64,000 bases of DNA. Origin: Pengzhenrongella sicca. Lineage in GTDB: Bacteria > Actinomycetota > Actinomycetes > Actinomycetales > Cellulomonadaceae. Numbering within the stretch: position 1 is the stretch's first letter; every line of letters begins with the position of its first letter. A program made the translations under genes and the position numbers. The notes below the pieces were generated by a model, which searched no databases, had not been told where the DNA came from, and saw only the letters and a list, made by a program, of their open reading frames with translations. Shown piece by piece: positions 52,227 through 60,083 of this stretch. Location of the stretch: assembly GCF_017569225.1 (NCBI RefSeq), contig NZ_CP071868.1, positions 3,596,001-3,660,000 of the forward strand, in the 5' to 3' direction.

Positions 52227-53534
52227 ATGTCGGCATGGGCCGACCACGCCATCTGGTGGCACGTCTATCCGCTCGGATTCACGGCCGCACCAGCGGCGGC
52301 GGCGCCCGGGACCCCGCTCGAGCACCGCCTCGGGCACCTGACCGCGTGGCTGGACTACGTCGTCGAACTCGGGGGCAACGGCCTGATGCTCGGCCCCGTG
52401 TTCGAGTCGCAGACGCACGGGTACGACACGACGGACCACCTGCGCATCGACCCCCGGCTCGGCGACGACGGCGACTGGGACGAGCTCGTGCGCCAGGCGC
52501 GCGGCCGCGGCCTGCGGATCGTGCTCGACGGCGTCTTCAACCACGTCGGACGCGGTCACCCGCGCTTCGCGGCGGCGCTCGCGGACGGCCCCGACTCCCC
52601 CGCGGGCCGCTGGTTCCGCTGGCAGCCTGACGAGTCCGGCACCCTCGTGCCCGCCGACTTCGAGGGCCACGGCGCGCTGGTCGCGCTCAACCACGAGAAC
52701 CCCGAGGTGGCGCGTTACGTCGCCGAGGTCATGACGCACTGGCTCGACCGCGGCGCCGACGGCTGGCGCCTGGACGCGACGTACACCGTGCCGCCGGCAT
52801 TCTGGCGCGCTGTGCTCCCCGCCGTGCGGGCCGCGCACCCCGACGCCTGGATCGTCGGCGAGATGATCCACGGCGACTACGCCAGCTATGTCGCCGAGTC
52901 CGGAATCGACTCCGTCACGCAGTACGAGCTCTGGAAGGCGCTGTGGAGCTCAGTGCTCGACGTCAACTTCTTCGAGCTCTCCTGGGCGCTCAAGCGGCAC
53001 GACGAGTTCGCCCACGAGTTCCTGCCGCTGACCTTCGCGGGCAACCACGACGTCACCCGCATCGCAAGCCGCATCACCGACTCCCGCCACCTCATGCACG
53101 TGCTCGCGATCCTGTTCTTCGTCGCGGGCACGCCCGCCATCTACGCGGGCGACGAGCAGGGCTTCCGCGGCGTCAAAGAGGAGCGCGCCGGCGGCGACGA
53201 CGAGATCCGGCCCGCGTTCCCCGCGACGCCGGCGGGCCTCGCGCCACAGGGGTGGCCGCTGTACCGCCAGCACCAGGGCCTCATCGGCCTGCGGCGCGAC
53301 CATCCATGGCTGACGCACGCCCAGGTCACGACGCTGCACGTGTCGAACGAGCACCTCGTGCTCGCCGCGGCCGGGTCCGGCGACGACGAGCGCCTCGTCC
53401 TCGCGCTCAACCTCGCCGACGAGCCGTTCGCGCCGCCGGTCCCCGTCGGGGATCCCCTCTTCGCCTCGGGCGACGACCCCACCCCGCGCCCCGGCCCGGT
53501 CCCGCCGCACGCCTGGGCGTTCTACCGGCCCTGA
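52227..53534 (+). CDS. Alpha-amylase family glycoside hydrolase (GH13)
   Basis: A 435-residue GH13 enzyme without a signal peptide. The four conserved regions are visible: I in LDGVFNHVGRG (about 97-107), II in GWRLDATY with the nucleophile Asp (about 182), III in VGEMIHGDY with the acid Glu (about 212) and IV in FAGNHDVTR (about 271-279). It hydrolyses or transfers alpha-glucosidic bonds, probably on cytoplasmic oligosaccharides. The start at 52227 has GAGGAG upstream. The C-terminal small beta domain ends PVPPHAWAFYRP. Confidence 0.9.
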   Translation: MSAWADHAIWWHVYPLGFTAAPAAAAPGTPLEHRLGHLTAWLDYVVELGGNGLMLGPVFESQTHGYDTTDHLRIDPRLGDDGDWDELVRQARGRGLRIVLDGVFNHVGRGHPRFAAALADGPDSPAGRWFRWQPDESGTLVPADFEGHGALVALNHENPEVARYVAEVMTHWLDRGADGWRLDATYTVPPAFWRAVLPAVRAAHPDAWIVGEMIHGDYASYVAESGIDSVTQYELWKALWSSVLDVNFFELSWALKRHDEFAHEFLPLTFAGNHDVTRIASRITDSRHLMHVLAILFFVAGTPAIYAGDEQGFRGVKEERAGGDDEIRPAFPATPAGLAPQGWPLYRQHQGLIGLRRDHPWLTHAQVTTLHVSNEHLVLAAAGSGDDERLVLALNLADEPFAPPVPVGDPLFASGDDPTPRPGPVPPHAWAFYRP

Positions 53535-53557
53535 CGGGCACTGTTCCGACGGATCGG

Positions 53558-53600
53558 TTGTGGTCCGGATCGGTGCGTCTAACGCGCATCCTGACCACGA
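53558..53600. repeat. Dispersed hairpin repeat, copy upstream of GntP gene
   Basis: An imperfect hairpin whose arms TTGTGGTCCGGAT (53558-53570) and ATCCTGACCACGA (53588-53600) pair with two mismatches, one a wobble. The left arm and loop (GTGCGTCT) match the complement of the copy at 54991-55041 over about 24 bases. It lies 34 bases before the GntP start, so it could also act as an operator. Confidence 0.6.
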
Positions 53601-53633
53601 CCGCTGTGCCCTGTGAGAGGAAACCACCGCGCG

Positions 53634-54977
53634 ATGGACACCATCGACGTGCACTGGATCGGGGCGTTGCTCGGCCTGTCGCTGGCGATCGCGCTCATCC
53701 TGCGCAAGGTCAGCCCGGTCTACTCCCTCTTCGTGGGGGCCATCGTTGGTGCCTTGGTCGGCGGCGCGAGCCCCGCCGAGACGATCACCGTGCTGGTCTC
53801 GGGGACGCAGAGCGTCATGGGCACCGTGCTCCGGGTGCTTGCCGCCGGCGTGCTGGCGGGCGCAATGATGGAGACCGGGGCGGCGGAGACCATCGCGCGG
53901 GCGATCGTGGACCGTCTCGGCGCCAGCAAGGCGATCCTCGCGCTGGCCCTTGCCACGATGATCATCACCGCGGTCGGCGTGTTCATCCCCGTCGCCGTGC
54001 TGATCGTGGCGCCGATCGCGTGGGACGTCGGCCGCGACGCCGGCATCTCCAAGCCGGCCCTGCTGTTGGCGATGTCCGGCGGAGGCAAGGCGGGCAACAT
54101 CATCTCCCCCAACCCGAACGCGATCGCGGCGGCGCAAGGATTCGACCTCGAGCTCAGCCAGGTCATGCTCGCCGGCGTCGTTCCCGCGCTGTTCGGCCTG
54201 CTCGCGACGGTCCTCATCGCGTCCGCGATCAAGCGTAAGGGGGCTGCGATGGAGCCGCTCGTCGACCCGATCGACGCCGGTACCGGCGGAGGGACCGGGG
54301 GTTCTGGTGCCGCGACGGCGACCTTGGCGCCGACGGCGGTCCGGCCGACCCTGCGCAGATCCCTCGTCGGTCCGGCCCTCGCTGTGGTCCTGCTCGTGCT
54401 GAACCCGATCGGCCAGATCTCGGGCATCGACTTCCTGCTGAACCTCCAGCTCGACGCTCTCTACATCCTGCCGCTCGCCGGCCTGGTCGGCCTGGCGGCC
54501 ATGGGCCAGTTCCACCACGCGGTCAGCTACACCACCGCGGGCCTGAACCGAATGACGTCCACCGCCCTGATCCTCCTGGGCGCCGGCAGCATCGCGGGCC
54601 TCATCTCGGCCTCGGACCTGTCGAGCCAGGTCGTCTCCCTGATCGACGCGAGCGCGGTCTCGGGAACCTTGCTGGCCCCCATCTCCGGCATTCTCATGGG
54701 CGCGGCCGTCGCGTCCACCTCGACCGGGGTCATCCTCGCCACCAGCTCGTTCAGCGCCCCGATCCTCGAGATGGGCACGGCTCCCCTCGCCGCCGCGGTC
54801 ATGGTCCACGCGGGCGCGACCGTGATCGACTCCCTGCCGCACGGCAACTACTTCCACGTCACGGCCGACGCGATGAAGATGACCATCAGGCAGCGCCTGG
54901 CGCTCGTGCCCTACGAAGCGCTCGTCGGCGGGACCATGGCGTTGGTCGCGACCGTCCTGTACGGCTTCCTGCTCTAG
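53634..54977 (+). CDS. GntP-family gluconate-type permease
   Basis: A 447-residue polytopic transporter with about 12 helices. It contains GTVLRVLAAGVLAGAMMETG, PVAVLIVAPIAWDVGRDAGI, LLLAMSGGGKAGNIISPNPN and LPHGNYFHVTADAMKM, the GntP pattern for proton-coupled uptake of gluconate or related hydroxy-acids. A Gly/Thr-rich cytoplasmic loop (GTGGGTGGSG) divides the halves. ATG at 53634 has GAGAGG at a rather long 13-base spacing; GTG 53613 would be alternative. It is flanked by two copies of a hairpin repeat and has no kinase or dehydratase partner here, so the substrate is uncertain. Confidence 0.88.
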   Translation: MDTIDVHWIGALLGLSLAIALILRKVSPVYSLFVGAIVGALVGGASPAETITVLVSGTQSVMGTVLRVLAAGVLAGAMMETGAAETIARAIVDRLGASKAILALALATMIITAVGVFIPVAVLIVAPIAWDVGRDAGISKPALLLAMSGGGKAGNIISPNPNAIAAAQGFDLELSQVMLAGVVPALFGLLATVLIASAIKRKGAAMEPLVDPIDAGTGGGTGGSGAATATLAPTAVRPTLRRSLVGPALAVVLLVLNPIGQISGIDFLLNLQLDALYILPLAGLVGLAAMGQFHHAVSYTTAGLNRMTSTALILLGAGSIAGLISASDLSSQVVSLIDASAVSGTLLAPISGILMGAAVASTSTGVILATSSFSAPILEMGTAPLAAAVMVHAGATVIDSLPHGNYFHVTADAMKMTIRQRLALVPYEALVGGTMALVATVLYGFLL

Positions 54978-54990
54978 GCAGGCGCGGGGC

Positions 54991-55041
54991 GAGTTGTGGT
55001 CTGGATGTGCGAGGCAGACGCACTGATCCGGACCACAACTC
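54991..55041. repeat. Dispersed hairpin repeat, copy downstream of GntP gene
   Basis: Arms GAGTTGTGGTCTGGA (54991-55005) and TCCGGACCACAACTC (55027-55041) pair over 15 bp with one wobble. An inner stem GTGCG/CGCAC extends the hairpin. It starts 13 bases after the GntP stop and could terminate that transcript. Its complement matches the copy at 53558 including the loop. Confidence 0.7.
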
Positions 55042-55084
55042 GGGGATCTCCGTGCGGGCCTTGGGGCGACCCCCGCACGCGGCA

Positions 55085-55128
55085 AGAGAAAAGGCCCCCG
55101 GCCGCGTCTCCGCGGGCCAGGGGCCCTT
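55085..55128 (-). terminator. Terminator of the former tRNA gene
   Basis: A long GC stem (55091-55106 pairing with 55111-55128, loop TCTC) is followed on the minus strand by CCTTTTCTCTT. It lies just downstream of the tRNA 3' fragment at 55136-55180 and is probably the original terminator of that tRNA gene. Between 54978 and 55299 nothing else is recognised apart from the hairpin repeat, this terminator and the tRNA fragment. Confidence 0.75.
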
Positions 55129-55134
55129 GCTTGC

Positions 55135-55180
<46 letters not shown>

Positions 55181-55299
55181 GTAGCGTGTGGAGCGTTTCC
55201 GCTGGTCAAGTGGGGTCGCTAGGTGTCTCCGGGACCATGCCATGCGTCCTCGGGGTGATTTTGGGGTGAGCGGATTGCGGCTCATCCGACTGATGCGAG

Positions 55300-55536
55300 T
55301 CAGGAAGCGGCGAGCTCGAGTCGACCGTGCTTGCGCGCCTCGTCCGCCTCGATGGCTCGGAAGTACACCGCGGTGTCGGTGATCTCCTCAACCAGAGCCC
55401 ACGTGTAACCACCGGGGCGGCCGGCGATCGCGATGCCGCCGACCTGAAGACGGCTCGGGTCGGCCGGCAGGTGCCCGATGTAGCGGTCCTCGTCGTCGAC
55501 CAGCATGAGGTCGGCGTCGATGTCGATCTGGATCAT
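55300..55536 (-). CDS. Small hypothetical protein
   Basis: A 78-residue acidic protein starting MIQIDIDADLMLVDDEDRYI and continuing GHLPADPSRLQVGGIAIAGR. It contains VEEITDTAVYFRAIEADEA. ATG at 55536 has an excellent GAGGAGGCG ribosome site. It follows the 150-residue gene by 11 bases on the same strand and is surely co-transcribed. No known family is recognised. It lies next to the tRNA-Ala scar, so it is probably acquired cargo; a two-gene module (for example toxin-antitoxin-like) is only a guess. Confidence 0.65.
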   Translation of the reverse strand: MIQIDIDADLMLVDDEDRYIGHLPADPSRLQVGGIAIAGRPGGYTWALVEEITDTAVYFRAIEADEARKHGRLELAAS

Positions 55537-55547
55537 GGCCCGCCTCC

Positions 55548-56000
55548 TCAGCTCGGTCGTGCGGTGAAGTATTTGTTCTGCATTCCAGTGTAGGTCGCGG
55601 CGATGAAGCGGTCGATGAGATCCTCTGCGCTGGGCGCCGTGATCTGAACACTGCCGAAGCTGTGGCCGTACACGGCACCTGCACTCGCGTCGTAGTGCGG
55701 CGCTACTCCGTTCGGGACGATGGCGAGCCCGTTGTCGCGAAGGTCGGCAGCGCGGTACAGAGCGACCCATCGGGAGAACCTGCACTTGCTGGCGAGCACC
55801 GACTCCAGCGACCGGGAGCCGACGGCACCCCACATCGACAGGCCGTAGTAGCCGAACTCGGCGAAGTTCAGGTTTGCGTCGCCGATCAGCGTCGCCCGGT
55901 CGAACGCAGAGCCGTCGGCATACCCGTCGAACAGCAGCCGGATCAGGACGGCGTCGTCCGGCAATGGCGCCTCATCGCGGATCAGACGCTGGCGGACCAT
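55548..56000 (-). CDS. Hypothetical protein of two-gene unit
   Basis: A 150-residue soluble protein without signal or membrane segments. It starts MVRQRLIRDEAPLPDDAVLI and contains NFAEFGYYGLSMWGAVGSRS, CRFSRWVALYRAADLRDNGL and SAEDLIDRFIAATYTGMQNK. Aromatic residues are frequent and base composition is slightly less GC-rich than in the flanking core genes. ATG at 56000. It overlaps nothing and leads into the 78-residue gene. No family recognised; the conserved-looking core and tight pairing argue that it is a real gene rather than a chance frame. Confidence 0.65.
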   Translation of the reverse strand: MVRQRLIRDEAPLPDDAVLIRLLFDGYADGSAFDRATLIGDANLNFAEFGYYGLSMWGAVGSRSLESVLASKCRFSRWVALYRAADLRDNGLAIVPNGVAPHYDASAGAVYGHSFGSVQITAPSAEDLIDRFIAATYTGMQNKYFTARPS

Positions 56001-56053
56001 GCGCCGAGCCTACGGGCGGCCCGCTGCCGAGATGGTCCCTAACGACAGCAAAG

Positions 56054-56971
56054 GTGCGCCTCGGAGATCCGACACTTGCGTGGTCGCAACGCTCGGCCGG
56101 GCCGCGCGCGATGTCCGTGCGGCGAACCCTCCCGCAGCGGGCCCGCTCCATGGTCGGGGCCTGGTGCTTCCTGGACAACTACGGCTCCGACGACCTCTCG
56201 GCGTCGGCGGGGATGCAGGTCCCACCGCGCCCGCAGACGGGCCTGCAGACCGTGAGCTGGCTGTTCGCGGGCGAGGTGCTGCACCACGACAGCCTCGGGT
56301 CCGTCGCGATGGTGCGCCCGGGCGAGCTCAACCTCATGTCCGCGGGCCACGGGATCTCGCACTCCGAGCAGTCCCCGAGCGACCGCTCGCCGCTCCTGCA
56401 CGGCGCGCAGCTCTGCGTCGCGCTGCCCGACGGCGCCCCGGCCCTCGAGAACCACGTCGACCTTCCCGACATCGACATCGACGTCGACGGCGCGACCGTC
56501 CGGGTGTCCCTCGGTGAGCTCGCGGGCGCGCGATCGTAGGCGACGACCTTCACCGCCCTCGTCGGCGCGCAGGTGGATCTGCCGCGCGGGTCCCGCAGTG
56601 TCTTTCCGCTTGACCCGACCTTCGAGCACGCCGTACTCGTCGATCGCGGCGCGGTCCGCGTCGAAGGAACGACGGTCGCGCCGTCGTCGCTCGCCTACCT
56701 CCCGCCGGGGCGCTCCGAGCTGCTCCTCGAGGCAGGCGCCGCCGACGACCACGCGCGGATCATCCTCATCGGGGGCGTCCCGTTCGGGGAGGAGATCGTC
56801 ATGTGGTGGAACTTCGTCGGGCGCAGCCCCGAGGAGGTCGTGGCCGCGCGTGAGCAGTGGCAGACGGGGCTCGCGTCGGGGAGCGCGCGATTCGTTTGGG
56901 TGGACGGTTTCGATGGGCCACCCCTGCCCGCGCCCGAACTGCCGAACCTGCGGCTACGCCCGCGGCGTTGA
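56054..56971 (+). pseudogene. Pirin-family gene interrupted by an amber codon
   Basis: The frame encodes a pirin-type double cupin. The first half contains MSVRRTLPQRARSMVGAWCF, GLQTVSWLFAGEVLHHDSLG and GELNLMSAGHGISHSEQSP with the usual metal His residues. At 56537 TAG interrupts GELAGARS-stop-ATTFTALVGAQ, then the same frame continues to the normal C-terminal cupin (VDLPRGSRSVFPLDPTFEHA ... IGGVPFGEEIVMWWNFVG). No frameshift is involved, so one point mutation inactivated it, unless TAG is read through. GTG at 56054 is the assumed start. It directly precedes the lasso-like precursor. Confidence 0.82.
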
Positions 56972-57068
56972 CCTTCGCTCGCCAAGCTCCGACGCCGCGC
57001 TCTGTCCAAAGGTGTGACCTTGGCGCTACGCTCACCTGATCGTTTCTTCTCCGGCGAGGGGACTGGTC

Positions 57069-57209
57069 ATGCGTCGACTCGAGGAATCGGCCGGGTCCGG
57101 CCACGAGTACGAGCCGCCGCGCATCGCGCGGCTCGGGTCCTTGGCCGAGTTGACCCGGGGTTTAGACGGCGGTGGAGACGACGGTCTCGGTGGCGGCGCA
57201 TTTTCGTAA
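57069..57209 (+). CDS. Putative lasso-peptide precursor
   Basis: A 46-residue peptide from ATG 57069, with GAGGGG 7 bases upstream and a TACGCT -10 at 57027-57032. The leader (about 1-30) contains the YxxPxL-like recognition motif in YEPPRIARLGSLAELTR, with Thr at position -2 as in lasso leaders. The predicted core is GLDGGGDDGLGGGAFS: Gly1 could form a macrolactam with Asp8 (or Asp7), leaving a Gly-rich tail with Phe15. No Cys is present (class II type). A PqqD-like gene follows 100 bases downstream but is truncated, and no protease or cyclase gene is seen, so the peptide is an orphan here. Confidence 0.7.
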   Translation: MRRLEESAGSGHEYEPPRIARLGSLAELTRGLDGGGDDGLGGGAFS

Positions 57210-57309
57210 TACCTACTGCTTTGACCACCTGCGAACGAGCATGCCTGCGCACGACGATTCGCGCACTCGCCCAACAGCTCGGGCTGACCGCGGGCGAGAG
57301 GAGCAGGAG

Positions 57310-57531
57310 ATGACTGACTCGGGACCGGCACCCGACGGAACGACCTACCGCGTCGGAGGGGGTGGTGTGGCTTGGCGACAGACGGACGATGAGGCCGTCT
57401 TGCTCGACCTCGACGAGTCGGTGTACTGCGGGCTGAATCGCCGGGAGGTTCATTTTCGACGAGTAAACCAAAATCTCCGACTGGTCCGTACCACCTCCAC
57501 CAGCGTTACTGCAGTTCAAAGCTATTCCTAG
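57310..57531 (+). pseudogene. Truncated PqqD-like RiPP recognition protein (lasso B1 type)
   Basis: ATG 57310 is preceded by GAGAGGAGCAGGAG. The first about 44 residues, MTDSGPAPDGTTYRVGGGGV then AWRQTDDEAVLLDLDESVY and CGLN, match the N-terminal half of PqqD-like RREs that bind lasso leaders. After CGLN the frame runs into unrelated sequence (REVHFRRVNQNLRL...) and stops at 57531, the first base of a tRNA 3' fragment. The missing half normally contains the Trp/Leu helix region. The truncation most likely came from recombination at the tRNA-like site, which also removed the B2 protease and C cyclase genes. Confidence 0.68.
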
Positions 57532-57586
57532 TGCCCCGAGTGGGATTCGAACCCACACTGGATCGCTTTCGCGGCGGAGTTTTGGA
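57531..57586 (-). pseudogene. 3' part of a class II (Leu-like) tRNA: second attachment-type scar
   Basis: On the minus strand a T arm GTGGGTTCGAATCCCAC and acceptor half TCGGGGCAC are intact. They are preceded by a long-variable-arm-like segment with CGCGAAAGCG. The D arm, anticodon stem 5' strand and 5' acceptor are absent. Such fragments are left by site-specific integration into tRNA genes. The fragment starts at the truncation point of the PqqD-like gene and ends 9 bases from the chemoreceptor stop codon. Confidence 0.6.
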
Positions 57587-57595
57587 TGGTTGCGC

Positions 57596-59224
57596 CTAGT
57601 AGCTGAACTTCCCGACGAGAGCACGGAGGTCCGACGTGAGCGTGTTGAGGTAGACGACCGATCGCTCGGTCTCGGTGACGGCCTCGCTGTTGGCATTCGC
57701 GGCTTGCGCCACCCCGGTGATGTTGGCGGCGATTTCGCCCGACCCGGTCGCGGCTTCGGTCACTGAGCGGGACATCTCGTTGGTCGTGGCGGTCTGCTCC
57801 TCGACTGCTGAGGCGATGGTCAGTTGGTAGTCGTTGATCGACGCGATGATCGCTGAGATCTCGCTCATCGCCAGGACGGCTCCAGCACTGTCCACCTGAA
57901 TGGCCTCCACTCGGCGCGTGATTTCGTCGGTGGCTCGGGCGGTCTCGTTGGCGAGTTCTTTGACTTCGCTGGCGACAACTGCGAAGCCCTTGCCTGCCTC
58001 GCCTGCCCTAGCGGCCTCGATCGTCGCGTTGAGCGCGAGGAGGTTCGTCTGCTCGGCGATGCTCGCGATGGCCTTGACGACGTTGCCGATCTCCTGGCTG
58101 CTGGTGCCCAACTTGGCCACCGTGTCGTTCGTTGTGGCGACGACGACGGTGGCCTGGGTCGCGACGCGCGCGGCCTCGTTCGCGTTCTGGGCGATCTCCC
58201 GTATCGATGCCCCCATCTCCTCCGCTCCTGCGGCGACGGTCTGCACGTTGCGCGAGACCTGCTCGGCCGCAGCAGCGACGACTCCCGCCTGAGTGGATGT
58301 CTCTTCCGCGCTCGCCGACATCGTGGTGGCGCCCGCGGACAGCTGCTGGGACGTGGCCGCGACGCCGCTGGCATTCGCGGCGATCGTGGCGATGTCTTTG
58401 CCGAGGCCGCTCAGAGCAGCGTTCAGGTCAGTCGCCATCGCGCCAAGCTCGTCCTTGGACGCGTAATCCACCCGTGCAGTGAGCGTTCCCGCGGCGAGCG
58501 CGCCCAGAACAGCGGAGACCTTGGTGATGGGGCCAACGATTGTGCGGGAGATGTACAGGGCCAGCACGATGCAGAGGATCACACCGATGACCAGGATCAC
58601 GAGGATCATCGTTCGGCTGCTGACGTACTCGGCCTCGGCGGAGACCGATGCGGACTTGCCGGCTGCGTCTTCGTCGTGCGCGACGGTCGTCACCGCGTCG
58701 TCGATCGAATCACCTATGGTCGCCGCCGAGTCGAAGTCGCGCTCGAAGGCGGCGTGGTCGCCGGCGAGGGCCTCGGGGATCATGGTGTTGTCCCGCAGGG
58801 TCCGATAGTTCGCCAGATCCGCTGCGATCGAGTCTGTCGAGTCGACATGCCCGCCAGCGTCGGCCGTGACGTATCTCGCCAGTGCGGCGTCGATCGCCTT
58901 GTCGTTGGCGGTGATGTCTTCGACGAAGCCCGCTTGCCCGGCAGCATCGGTCGAGATCGAGAGCCGGAGTAGGAGTGTTTCGCCGGCGCGGACCGACGAG
59001 TCGACGGCGTCGATGGCCGAGATCGGCACGATCCCGTTCTCGTAAAGAAGACCGGCCTTGCCTTCCATCGCGGACAGTTTGACGATTCCGAGGGCGCCCA
59101 GAACGACGGCGCCCAGCAGCGTCACCACGGTGAGGGTCAACAGCCGGGCGCGGACGCTTCGGTTCCCGAACCAGCCGACGTGGGTCGCGCCGGCCGCAGC
59201 GCGAGGATGAGCCTCTTTGGACAC
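57596..59224 (-). CDS. Methyl-accepting chemotaxis protein
   Basis: A 542-residue transmembrane receptor. TM1 is about 25-47, then an extracellular four-helix-bundle sensor (about 48-190), TM2 about 195-217 (MILVILVIGVILCIVLALYI), HAMP about 218-270, and a long cytoplasmic coiled coil with the conserved hairpin tip IASIAEQTNLLALNATIEAA followed by RAGEAGKGFAVVASEVKELA. It signals to a CheA/CheW complex, implying motility genes elsewhere. GTG at 59224 has GGAGG at 7-base spacing. The C-terminus lacks a CheR-binding pentapeptide. It ends next to a tRNA scar, so it may mark the edge of an inserted segment. Confidence 0.93.
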   Translation of the reverse strand: MSKEAHPRAAAGATHVGWFGNRSVRARLLTLTVVTLLGAVVLGALGIVKLSAMEGKAGLLYENGIVPISAIDAVDSSVRAGETLLLRLSISTDAAGQAGFVEDITANDKAIDAALARYVTADAGGHVDSTDSIAADLANYRTLRDNTMIPEALAGDHAAFERDFDSAATIGDSIDDAVTTVAHDEDAAGKSASVSAEAEYVSSRTMILVILVIGVILCIVLALYISRTIVGPITKVSAVLGALAAGTLTARVDYASKDELGAMATDLNAALSGLGKDIATIAANASGVAATSQQLSAGATTMSASAEETSTQAGVVAAAAEQVSRNVQTVAAGAEEMGASIREIAQNANEAARVATQATVVVATTNDTVAKLGTSSQEIGNVVKAIASIAEQTNLLALNATIEAARAGEAGKGFAVVASEVKELANETARATDEITRRVEAIQVDSAGAVLAMSEISAIIASINDYQLTIASAVEEQTATTNEMSRSVTEAATGSGEIAANITGVAQAANANSEAVTETERSVVYLNTLTSDLRALVGKFSY

Positions 59225-60083
59225 GTCGAATCCTCCGTCGTATAGGCAGCTCCAGGCATGACAACCGCTCATTCCCCTTCGGTCGCACGCCCGCGATTCT
59301 TAGCGATCCGGCCCTCGCCGTCCTGGACCGGCGCGCACATCAGAGGCGACGGCGCACCGCACCGGTGCCGGCATGCTGGTACTCATGCGCCAGTCCCGAT
59401 GCGTGAGCGAGGTCCAGTGAGCTCCCTCGTGAGCGCGCGGGCCGGTCGCCGTGCTGCCATGCGGCGAGTACCGACCAGTTCCCAATCGCCGCCGACACCA
59501 TCGGCGAGATGGACGCCACGAACACCGCGCGGCTCGACCACCCCTAACGCACCGAGCGAGAATCCCGCTTTTCACGGCCCCGACTCTCCCTCTACGCGCG
59601 ACGTTCACTACGCGCGTTCACGCTGTTCGGATCAACCGGCTCGAGGTCGCAGAACTCGTCGCGAGCACTCTCAGGAGGTCCGACATGACACACGTACGCC
59701 GCGCCGTGCTTAGTTGCGTCCAGAGTGGTTTACGGGTCACCTGGTGAGTGGGTCGGCGTCGACACGGAAGCGGGCACCGGCATCCGCGAAGACCTGACCA
59801 CCAGCCCCACAGGCCCGAGACCAAGCACGTGGAACACCCTGGCAGCGAGGCCCGGCACACAATCACGCCCACCCACCAAGACCAGCCTCCAGCCAGCGCG
59901 ACGCCTCGCCTTCAGAACTCGTCGGTGGATCGAGGCTAAACGCCGCGAAGACCGATCTCCAGCAGGCTTGACAAACATAGAGGGGTCTCAGGGACGCAAC
60001 TGCACTTCCTTGATCGCGAGTCGACCTCCCGGTAGTTTCCGGACCAAAGCAGCGGCACGCATTTCCCCGGCTAGTCTGAGCTA
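59225..60083. other. Degraded intergenic region
   Basis: No complete gene is recognised in this 859-base gap. At 59685-59747 a 20-codon frame (MTHVRRAVLSCVQSGLRVTW) has a strong AGGAGG site six bases upstream and may be the 5' stub of a lost gene. Around 59470-59545 the phrase AADTIGEMDATNTARLDHP followed by a stop looks like the end of a lost gene. GC content is lower and more uneven than in the core region. Confidence 0.4.

Noticed and set aside
56537-56539. TAG in the pirin gene as a recoded amino acid
   Set aside because: No evidence for amber recoding in this group and no downstream structure seen; a nonsense mutation or sequencing error is simpler.
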